A stretch of DNA of 64,000 nucleotides. Source: Cyanodermella asteris (lineage: Eukaryota > Ascomycota > Lecanoromycetes > Ostropales > Stictidaceae). A model generated the notes under the pieces. It ran no database searches. It had not been told where the DNA came from and was given only the letters and a program-made list of their open reading frames with translations. A program made the position numbers and the translations under genes. Location: assembly GCA_900618795.1 (NCBI GenBank), contig UYJD01000002.1, positions 2,487,077 to 2,551,076 of the forward strand, given 5' to 3'. This document shows, in pieces, positions 10,282-18,249 of the stretch (the first letter of the stretch is position 1; the number at the start of each line of letters is the position of its first letter).

Positions 10282-11775
10282 ATGATACCGTCAAACGTTA
10301 TGGCTCAATGTCCCTCACAGCCTCTGGGCAACGATGAGTGCCCACTATGCCAGCAACATCAAGGATTCAGGTGCTCCCAGGCGACCTATCCCTACGGTTC
10401 TCCCATGCACTCGGAGCGGCACACGATCCTGGGTAGCAAAGTGATTGATAGAAGTCTATGAAGCCAAAGAACAATGGAACGACTATTTCCGGGATTTGGA
10501 AAGAACGGGTCGCAGCGGGTCAGCCGCCGAGGGCCTACGACTTCTGCTGCATTATCGCAGTGGTCAACGCCGAGTGGGAACGCCACCGACTCCAGGATCC
10601 GAGGGGTCAGGACGAACTGAACGAGCATGTGTCCCAGGGATGTGGGTTTCACTGGAGACAGGTTCGACTTGAAGAGTCAGCCTCGCAGGACTGTGAATAT
10701 CGGGAACTGTAAACTGGCTATGAAGCTTTGGCTATCAAGGCAGAAAAGGGGGACGTTCCCGAAGGAAGCACTCACCTCGAAGCGTTCATCGAATGGAGGA
10801 AAAGAACCGATGACGATCGCGACGATCATTACGACCATATCTACACTGACAGTGGTAGTGATTGCGAATTTGCATGCCAGAGATGTATAGACGGGGCGCC
10901 GAAAGCGATGCGAACAATCCTGGACATAGTTTCTGCGCATGACCGAAATAATAAACGTGTGTAGCGCCCTGTCATGAAAGACCTTGCCGTGAGGGACGAG
11001 CGGAGCATGGTGAAGGTATTCCCTCAAAAGCGCAATGAAAGCGTCATGGAGCTCATATTCGTAGAAGAGGCTAGACTGGAATCGGTGAAGAACCTGATGC
11101 TTATGCGACGTGAAATCGCAAAGTGTTATTTTGAAAAGGGGTTATGTTGATTCATACCAGATCTTGATGACATTACTGACCCGGCGCAGGTGCGGGCTTG
11201 GAGACAGCAGAGCCCCAACGTATAGCGCGTCTTCGTTGTCCAGCCAGAACACGAGAGCATGAAGAAAAAGCGCTGGGCGTAGGACTGTAGCTCGGCCGGA
11301 TCGCGTCATGAGGAGACGGAACAGACCTGGACACAGTATTTGGAAAAGAGGGAGTTGGAGCTCACAACGCCAACCACGGGCTCGCTATTTCATGTATCAT
11401 CGTCTGTACGCGACCCTCAAGCACTACTACAGCGAACAGCAGATGAAGCGTCAAGTCGTTATCGGAGAATATCTCAACATGTGGACGATGGTTGGGACTG
11501 ATGTTAAGAAATCGCTCCTTCCGAAATGGATAGCGCAAGTTGGGTACAGGCCTACTGAAGAGACTGCCGGACGGAACAGGTACTTGGAGGACGATAACAG
11601 CGACACCGGGGAGGAAGATGAGGACGGGGATTCTGTAGCTGCTCGAGTTAGAATGCTTTGCCTGATCATGGACATTGCTCAAGGCACTCGCAAACCTGCA
11701 GTGCCAGATGGCGATGACAGATACTTCTGGAACCGTAGACATGAGCACAAGGAGAAAGGAATGCATAAAGTATAG
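10282..11775 (+). pseudogene. Decayed coding region of unknown family
   Basis: Coding-like peptides can be followed on the plus strand through at least two frame changes and several stops. From ATG 10282 (MIPSNVMAQCPSQPLGNDEC, later TYPYGSPMHSERH) the frame shifts near 10446 (IEVYEAKEQWNDYFRDLER) and again near 10500 into one frame that runs about 800 nt (QGCGFHWRQVRLEE, GYEALAIKAEKGDVPEGS, RSMVKVFPQKRN). That frame is interrupted by TAA at 10710-10712, TAG at 10962-10964, then TGA and two further TAGs before about 11290. The 3' part (to 11775) has another coding-like frame (MKRQVVIGEYLNMW). Most of the stops are one C-to-T change from CAA, CAG or CGA. The charged, Trp- and Cys-containing composition suggests a former protein-coding gene; I do not recognise the family. 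Confidence 0.5.
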
Positions 11776-11933
11776 CAAGGCTCGACCAGAGCGGAAGGCC
11801 GAGCTACAGCAGCCACAGAGGACAATCTAGGCGGTGTTGAAGGAGGATTGAATTGTACATCAGGGCCATCCTATCTCATTCCTTCTTTTCCGCCGTGGTG
11901 CATATACTTCAGATGATATTGTGTCGTCGTCGT

Positions 11934-14087
11934 CTACCTGATCGTCTCTCTGCTGCCAAGATCCAGATCCGCAAAGTCTTCCAGAATCTTGCTACCGCCC
12001 AGCAGTCCAGGCTGTCCGATATCACCAACGGGTTTCCCCGTCTCACTCCACACTTCGTGGAATTTGATGCTTTCGTCACTGCTTGCGACCACAATGCATC
12101 CCTCTTCTCGGGTTCGGCTCCACTAGACGCCGCCTTCACCTTCACAAAATCCGCTATCACGTTGAGATCTCGATCGGCGTCTGGCTTGCTGGAGTTCTGC
12201 ACTTCGCTTGCCAACCTTGTCGCGATCATTTGGTCCTCCAGGGTAAGCTATGGCGTATAAAGCTCGATGCTCGTGATGAACCCAAGGAATGCCAACAACC
12301 TGCCGGCACTCAGGCCATGAGAAGACTGCAATACGATAAGGGTGCTCAGGCTGAGCGTAGCCAAAAGTGGCAGCGATCTCCCTGCGACTAGTGCTCCAGA
12401 TCAAAGAGGTCACCTGTGCGTGGACTGCAATTGTCGCCAGACAGGCGCCAGACCAGGCATGATAAAAACGTATAGCACGATCGTTAGATCCACCTCCGGT
12501 AGCGATCAGACCTTTCTGCCATGGACAAAACGCAATAGCTTTGACGGCAGCAGAATGATGAAATGTGTGCTTTTGCCGGCCCGGCCCAAGGTACAGCACA
12601 CCTGTGCCGCTGACATATTGAGGTCGAATTGGGGTCTGAGACGACGCTCGGGGTTGAAGATAATGAATCTCCGTCTCGAGGCTGCTTCTCTGATCTGATG
12701 AATCAAAAGTAGTCTTAAGGGCCCGGCGCGATAGCGCGGGGTTTGAAGTGCGGCGTGGAAGAGTATTTGCGCCAGTCGACACAGATGCATTGACAGCAAG
12801 GACAGGTGCGCGATTTGGCTTCGAAAGTACTTGCTTCGTTTCGAAGAGCAAACAAAGGTTGTCGTTGCCCCCAGTAGCAAAGAACTGGCCGTTCGAAGAC
12901 CATGCCAGACCGCAAATCTGCTGACTGTGGATGCTTATCTTTGCTAATAAGCTCATATCACTTTTTCCAAACTCTTCATCCGAGTCCTATTCAAGGGAGT
13001 AATAGTAGATGTTTCCTATCTCATCCCCAGCGAGCAAGTCTTCCCAGAGCACAGGCGCCGTGCTGAAACGGGACGTTCGCGAGGTAGGTGTCGGCTTGAA
13101 CGCCACGCAGGCAACCGCGTGATTGTGCTTTACCACAAACCTTTCGTGCGAATCATCGATGGATCTGAGAACCATGGTCCCGTTGCTTCGACCAATAGCA
13201 AGAATATTCTTTCCTCCTTGCTCCGAGGAGAACGATACCGATGTCACATGGCTCGAGCGGCTGACCTGACAATTCTTTTCAAAGTCGCGAACGCCTGAGA
13301 TTTCCGACCAGATGAAGACACGGTGCCTCAAAGCGACCGCGAGTACTTTGTATTGGTTGTTGTACGCCAAGGGCGAGCAATAAAAGTCGTCACGAAGTTG
13401 AGGTGCGTCCAGAACCCGGAAAGGGGTTGTTGGGACCGGTTTTAGAGGCTCTTCACGAGGTTTTCGATCATTGGGAGCCGTATCCTGTATCCATTGACCG
13501 TCACGCCATAAAGTTTGTGACGTCTTGCGAGGTGATTCCGCATCCTGTGGTCCGATTGTGGCAGAGAAATTCAATACACGATTCGTCTGATCAATGTCAA
13601 GGGCTCATTTCGTGTCAGTGCAGCTCATTGTCGGCAAAAAGGTCAACTTACCTGCGGCGACTCGCCCCTCAAATCTCTCCAGGGCCTGTTGTGAGGTTTC
13701 GTGTCTTAGGAACTCTGATGGAAACATGGGGGCATTAGTGCCAGAGGCCAGCATGCGACCATGGCCGTCGTGAATTGCAGGCAGTGGACCTGGGCTAGGT
13801 GGTAATGCTCCGCCAACATTCTAGATAGCATCTGCACTCACAGCACGCCTACTAGTTGGGCTGGTGGAGAGCTGAATGTGAGCTTGCATAGGATTGCGGG
13901 ATCGAGCTGGTGAGGTTGGCAGGGGCGATACCCGGCGTCTGGTGAAAGGGTCCCGACTCGCTGTATTGTTCCGCAGTATCTTCTCGTGCAAGGTGAGCTT
14001 CCCAGTGCTTTTTCCGAGACGAAAGGATTCTGGCGTATGCGTTCGATCCGGAATATACCGATCCGCCGAATGACGGATCGGCGACAA
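11934..14087 (-). CDS. AMA1: Ama1/Mfr1-type meiotic APC/C activator with three in-frame TAG codons
   Basis: WD40 activator of the anaphase-promoting complex, of the fizzy-related meiotic type. In order: C-box DRYIPDR (near 14060); the propeller start FRVLDAPQLRDDFYCSPLAY, typical of Ama1/Mfr1; blades with WEDLLAGDEIGNIYYYS, HSQQICGLAWSSNGQFFATG, KAIAFCPWQKGLIATGGG and GCIVVASSDESIKFHEVW; and a final Ile-Arg (IR tail) right before the stop at 11934. One 48-nt intron (13651 down to 13604; gtaagt, branch-like ctgac, atgag) joins GRVAA to ALDIDQTNRVLNFS. The frame is otherwise uninterrupted over about 700 codons except for TAG at 13821-13823, 12987-12989 and 12123-12125. The first two replace a tryptophan expected from homologues (before NVGG and after YYYSLE). 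No in-frame ATG precedes the C-box: a TAA lies two codons before TTG 14087, so the start is unresolved. The gene is either restored by A-to-I editing of UAG or decaying. Confidence 0.8.
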
Positions 14088-14092
14088 AAATT

Positions 14093-14447
14093 ATGGGTAA
14101 GTTAAGTTCCACGCGGACGCACGTGACCTTTTTCAGCGCGGCCCCCAGCGGAAGCCCCTGAGTCCCAGGTGGCATTGCTGGCGACGCCCAGCAGACCTGT
14201 CCCTCAGAAGCCAGAGCGGACCACTAAACAGCCTCAGTCAGCTAGGTATTCGGCTGGCGTGCACGGGCCGCTGATCGTCAGAGCCGTTCAGAACGAACAC
14301 CTTTCTCGTAACGCGTGGGCCAGTATCGCAAAGCAGATCGGACACTCGACAAGATTCTTTATTGGCAAGCTGGAGCGAGTCCTTCGCCGTGACAGGATAT
14401 CACTGTGGACACGACACACTCAAAAATCTTCACATGGACGCGGATAG
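14093..14447 (+). CDS. Possible small gene, opposite strand to the 5' end of AMA1
   Basis: ATG 14093 is followed after one base by gtaagt. A pyrimidine-rich acceptor (tttttcag) ends at 14136, giving a 40-nt intron. The downstream exon continues in frame to 14447 and encodes about 104 residues in all, rich in Arg, Pro and Gln (LLATPSRPVPQKPERTTK, NEHLSRNAWASIAKQIG). The composition looks protein-like, but I know no family. The intron is shorter than the others in the window. The frame could also continue past 14400 through a shift toward the N gap. A weak call. Confidence 0.3.
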
Positions 14448-14483
14448 GATGCTACCAGATCGTTCACTTACGTCTGAGTGTCA

Positions 14484-14873
14484 NNNNNNNNNNNNNNNNN
14501 NNNNNNNNNNNNNNNNNNNNNNNNNNNNNNNNNNNNNNNNNNNNNNNNNNNNNNNNNNNNNNNNNNNNNNNNNNNNNNNNNNNNNNNNNNNNNNNNNNNN
14601 NNNNNNNNNNNNNNNNNNNNNNNNNNNNNNNNNNNNNNNNNNNNNNNNNNNNNNNNNNNNNNNNNNNNNNNNNNNNNNNNNNNNNNNNNNNNNNNNNNNN
14701 NNNNNNNNNNNNNNNNNNNNNNNNNNNNNNNNNNNNNNNNNNNNNNNNNNNNNNNNNNNNNNNNNNNNNNNNNNNNNNNNNNNNNNNNNNNNNNNNNNNN
14801 NNNNNNNNNNNNNNNNNNNNNNNNNNNNNNNNNNNNNNNNNNNNNNNNNNNNNNNNNNNNNNNNNNNNNNNNN
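14484..14873. other. Assembly gap (390 N)
   Basis: An uninterrupted run of 390 unspecified bases. It lies in the interval between the AMA1 5' region and GPI3, so upstream exons or promoters of either gene may be hidden. Frames drawn across it are meaningless. Confidence 0.99.
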
Positions 14874-15012
14874 TACACTGAGCCCCGGCTTTTGCACAAC
14901 CAAAAGGCCTGAGCTACATCGATAATTGTCACTTCGATCCATCCGAATTTCAACGACCTCTGGTATACTGTGAAAATTAAACGCCATTCTTTGGTACCTC
15001 CACGTCGCCAAG

Positions 15013-16536
15013 ATGCCGTATAACATTGCGATGGCAAGCGATTTCTTCTACCCACAACCAGGGGGTGTCGAGTCGCACATCTATCAACTTTCCACCAAAT
15101 TGATCGACCGGGGTCACAAAGTGATTATCATTACTCACAGATATGATGACCGTACAGGTGTTCGTTATTTGACGAACGGACTGAAGGTATATTATGTGCC
15201 ATTCTTCGAGATATATCGGTCAACCACGATGCCAACGGTGTTCTCCTTCTTTCCAATATTTCGGAATATTGTTCTTCGTGAGGAAATCCAGATTGTACAT
15301 GGACACGGCAGCTTGAGCAGTATCTGCCACGAGGCTATCTTGCACGCGCGCACCATGGGCCTACGGACCGTTTTCACGGATCACTCTCTGTTCGGATTCG
15401 CCGACGCCGCCAGTATTCTGACGAACAAGTTGCTCAAGTTTGCGCTGAGTGATGTCGATCATGTCATCTGTGTGAGTCACACATGCAAGGAGAACACCGT
15501 TTTGAGAGCTTCTTTGGATCCCTTCATGGTCTCGGTCATTCCGAACGCGGTCGTCGCCGAAAACTTCCGGCCAGCTACGGTAGAATACACCAAAAGGACG
15601 AACGGTGACGGCAGTGAACAGGTTCGGAGCATCCCTGCAGCCTCACGTCCCCTTGGACCGACTGATACCATCACAATCGTTGTTATCTGTAGACTCTTCT
15701 ACAACAAGGGCGCAGATCTCCTAATTGCTGCAATACCCAGAATTCTCGCTGCTGACCCTTATGTCAAGGTCATCATTGCTGGTTCTGGGCCAAAAGCCCT
15801 CGACCTTGAGCAGATGCTAGAACGAACGATGCTTCAGGATCGCGTCGAACTTCTCGGTCCGGTCCGACATGAGGAGGTTAGAGATGTCATGGTGCGAGGA
15901 CAAATCTATCTTCACCCCAGTTTGACTGAAGCCTTTGGAACAGTCATCGTTGAAGCAGCAAGCTGTGGTCTGTACGTTGTTTGCACCCGTGTCGGCGGCA
16001 TCCCTGAGGTGCTTCCTGATAGGATGACCGCTTTCGCTCGCCCTGAGGAGGATGACCTTGTTGCAGTCACTTGCAAAGCGATATCCGACTTTCGTGCGAA
16101 CAAGATCCAGACCGACCGTTTCCACGAGTTCGTCAAAACCATGTATTCGTGGGATGACGTCGCTCGTCGAACTGAGAGGGTATACGATGGGATCTCAGGA
16201 AATCTGTCCGAGAAGGAGTTCTACGGTGACCGGTCAAAGGCCTGCTGGTCGGCAACACGAGGAAGATCCGGGGTACAAAGCTTCTCTCTAATCGACCGAC
16301 TAAAACGCTATTATGGCTGCGGTATTTGGGCAGGCAAGCTGTTTTGCCTTTGCGTGGTGGTCGACTATCTAATCCTGGTTTTCCTCGAGTTTTGGGCACC
16401 ACGGCAAAACATCGACATCTGCAAGTCTTGGCCTGCTAAGCCTGCTCGTGAAGACAACCGTCCGGATGGCTTTGCATCCTTGGACATGGAGAACACTCGA
16501 AGACGCGCTCGCAGCAGCATGCCAAATATGACCTGA
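15013..16536 (+). CDS. GPI3: GPI-GlcNAc transferase catalytic subunit (Gpi3/PIG-A)
   Basis: Catalytic subunit of the ER complex that transfers GlcNAc from UDP-GlcNAc to phosphatidylinositol, the first step of GPI-anchor synthesis. The 507-residue protein starts at ATG 15013 with MPYNIAMASDFFYPQPGGVE, the family's N-terminal nucleotide-sugar transferase segment. IVHGHGSLSSICHEA and FTDHSLFGFAD follow, then the GT4 C-terminal domain with RLFYNKGADLL and the EX7E motif in SLTEAFGTVIVEAASCG. Near the end is one hydrophobic segment (about residues 440-465, LFCLCVVVDYLILVFLEFW) that anchors the protein with its catalytic domain cytosolic. The tail is basic. No introns. It is convergent with the AP endonuclease gene, 70 bp apart. 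Its job links functionally to GPI-anchored protein candidates such as the one at 2276. Confidence 0.95.
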   Translation: MPYNIAMASDFFYPQPGGVESHIYQLSTKLIDRGHKVIIITHRYDDRTGVRYLTNGLKVYYVPFFEIYRSTTMPTVFSFFPIFRNIVLREEIQIVHGHGSLSSICHEAILHARTMGLRTVFTDHSLFGFADAASILTNKLLKFALSDVDHVICVSHTCKENTVLRASLDPFMVSVIPNAVVAENFRPATVEYTKRTNGDGSEQVRSIPAASRPLGPTDTITIVVICRLFYNKGADLLIAAIPRILAADPYVKVIIAGSGPKALDLEQMLERTMLQDRVELLGPVRHEEVRDVMVRGQIYLHPSLTEAFGTVIVEAASCGLYVVCTRVGGIPEVLPDRMTAFARPEEDDLVAVTCKAISDFRANKIQTDRFHEFVKTMYSWDDVARRTERVYDGISGNLSEKEFYGDRSKACWSATRGRSGVQSFSLIDRLKRYYGCGIWAGKLFCLCVVVDYLILVFLEFWAPRQNIDICKSWPAKPAREDNRPDGFASLDMENTRRRARSSMPNMT

Positions 16537-16606
16537 GCACAGTATTCCGAATCTATCGATCATAATGCGAGATCGTCAACGTTCTGCGATGATTATGCAT
16601 ATGAGC

Positions 16607-17788
16607 CTAGGTGTTCAGACATGACAAGTCTAGCGTGACGAAAGAAGGAAGGTGATCGCTTGGGCCCCGCTCTGCTTCTTCGTCAAGAATGTCTGCTTCT
16701 CTCAGTGCGTTACGCTCCACCAATTTTCGCGACAGAAGAATCAGATCAACCCGATCACAGGACGAGCCCCAAGGAACATTCGGAGAGCGATATGTATACT
16801 TGCGCTCCAATTGGTGCAACTGCCGGAACGAGTCCACCATACACAATCCACCGGATGCCCTCGTATCCAGGAACTTATTGTGGAAGTCCCTTCGGTTCTG
16901 GACATGAGCTTCGCCAAGCCGAATCCCAGGATACCCGTCTTCGATTCTCTGCGCTATGTTAAGATCACCAGCAATAACCACGTGCCAACCCTTATCTTCA
17001 TACAATTGGGACATGTCTTTCAACATTGAATGGAACTTGCGCTTGAAATCGTGCCTGGTTCCGATAGATTGGCCGGTTTTGTCTCTGTATGGAAAGTCCG
17101 TGCCGTTGACAGCATATACATTCAGTATAAGCAATTTCTGTTCCGGCATTTCCATGGCGAGAACTCGACCTTCTTGTTCCCAATCCACCGATTTTACCGT
17201 GGCTTTTGAAGGCTCATTCTGAGCGTTTTCGAAAACGTCGGCCCGTACTAGAGTACAGACCCCATACAACTTGCCGCCGAAGCCCTTTGCGTTCATCCTA
17301 TCTGTTGGGAGACTGAAGAAGGCTTTGTAGCTGGGCGAGGCTGAATCTTTTCGAGCCTTTACAGCTTGCTGAACGGCCTTTGGAATGTTTGTGTCGGTCG
17401 CGGATATCTTAACTTCCTGGAGGCAAACCACTTGCGGCCATTCCCAGCGCTCTAGGGTCTCCCGAAGACTATAAGACTTTCGCGCAGCCGTTGCCTGCTT
17501 GTCTTCGGGTGATGACGAGCGAGGTCGCTTTCTGGAGGATGAAAAGAACGACGTGATAGATGGTTGCAAGAACGGCGTGATCCCATTCACATTCCAAGTA
17601 AATATACGAAAGTCGCCAGTCTGAAGATGGGCCAGTGGCCGCGACGGCAATGTTGGAGCAAGGTCACCACCGCGATCAAGTCGACGGCGCTTGAATGGCG
17701 GAGGAGACACTTGGCGTGCCTGAGGGGTACTCATAGTAGACAGTGTTCGAATGTAAGACAGTCTCATTGTGGGTAGTCTGACGAGCAT
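16607..17788 (-). CDS. ExoIII-type AP endonuclease/exonuclease
   Basis: Endonuclease/exonuclease/phosphatase-fold DNA repair enzyme of the exonuclease III class, acting on abasic sites. Catalytic elements in order: IFTWNVNGI (Asn), VCLQEVKIS (metal-binding Glu), LILNVYAVNG, VIAGDLNIA (Asp-x-Asn), CDRVDLILLS, and the C-terminal GPSDHLP (Asp-His). It has 393 residues from ATG 17788. The N-terminus MLVRLPTMRLSYIRTLS is Arg/Ser-rich without acidic residues, as in a mitochondrial presequence. Further ATGs at codons 8 and 19 are followed by a basic PPPFKRRRLDR cluster like a nuclear signal, so two start sites could give two locations (inference). Homologues include fungal Apn-type proteins; I cannot assign a specific symbol. 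Confidence 0.88.
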   Translation of the reverse strand: MLVRLPTMRLSYIRTLSTMSTPQARQVSPPPFKRRRLDRGGDLAPTLPSRPLAHLQTGDFRIFTWNVNGITPFLQPSITSFFSSSRKRPRSSSPEDKQATAARKSYSLRETLERWEWPQVVCLQEVKISATDTNIPKAVQQAVKARKDSASPSYKAFFSLPTDRMNAKGFGGKLYGVCTLVRADVFENAQNEPSKATVKSVDWEQEGRVLAMEMPEQKLLILNVYAVNGTDFPYRDKTGQSIGTRHDFKRKFHSMLKDMSQLYEDKGWHVVIAGDLNIAQRIEDGYPGIRLGEAHVQNRRDFHNKFLDTRASGGLCMVDSFRQLHQLERKYTYRSPNVPWGSSCDRVDLILLSRKLVERNALREADILDEEAERGPSDHLPSFVTLDLSCLNT

Positions 17789-18249
17789 CGAGGCCAGACT
17801 GGACGAGCGCGAGATGCTTATGTACTCAATTGACTTTCATTGCTGTAGATATACCTCAGCACGGGATTTATTCCGTAGTAAATACACCTCGTCAACTTGG
17901 AATAGGGCGAATAGATGGTCGTACCCTCCGATTTTGGTCTCCATTCGGACAGTAGACAGTGTGCTCCAAGGGCCATTGAAACAGCTCCCATCTTGTCGAG
18001 GCCCGATGCGCACAATGGAAATACGTCAAGACCGTGGATATGCGCCAAGTCTTTGCTGGTCGTCTCGTGGCTGTGATTACATAAGCACATCTGTCCTGTT
18101 GCCTCATCATCGTCACTTGATGCGAGCTCTCATGCGGACTTCGCTGAACAAGCACCACCACCAACACTTGAAGGATAGGAGGAGTGCATACGCCTTCTTG
18201 TTCTTTCTTTCCCTTCGTTTTTCGGGCCCCGGGCCCACCCGCTGTCGTG
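17789..18249. other. Divergent promoter region
   Basis: About 460 bp between the AP endonuclease and V-ATPase genes. No coding frame is supported; it holds the promoters and 5' leaders of both genes. Confidence 0.5.

Noticed and set aside
13770-13850. A 47-52 nt intron (gtgagt...ctag/cccag) around the first TAG of the APC/C activator
   Set aside because: The frame is the same on both sides, which neither intron length (not a multiple of three) would preserve, and the skipped NVGG segment looks conserved in the family.
11934-14087. Genetic-code change (TAG read as Trp genome-wide)
   Set aside because: TAG serves as the normal final stop of other genes here, for example STI1 and this gene itself, and many TGG codons are used.
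14362-15055. Long open frames across 14484-14873
   Set aside because: They consist of unspecified bases and carry no information.
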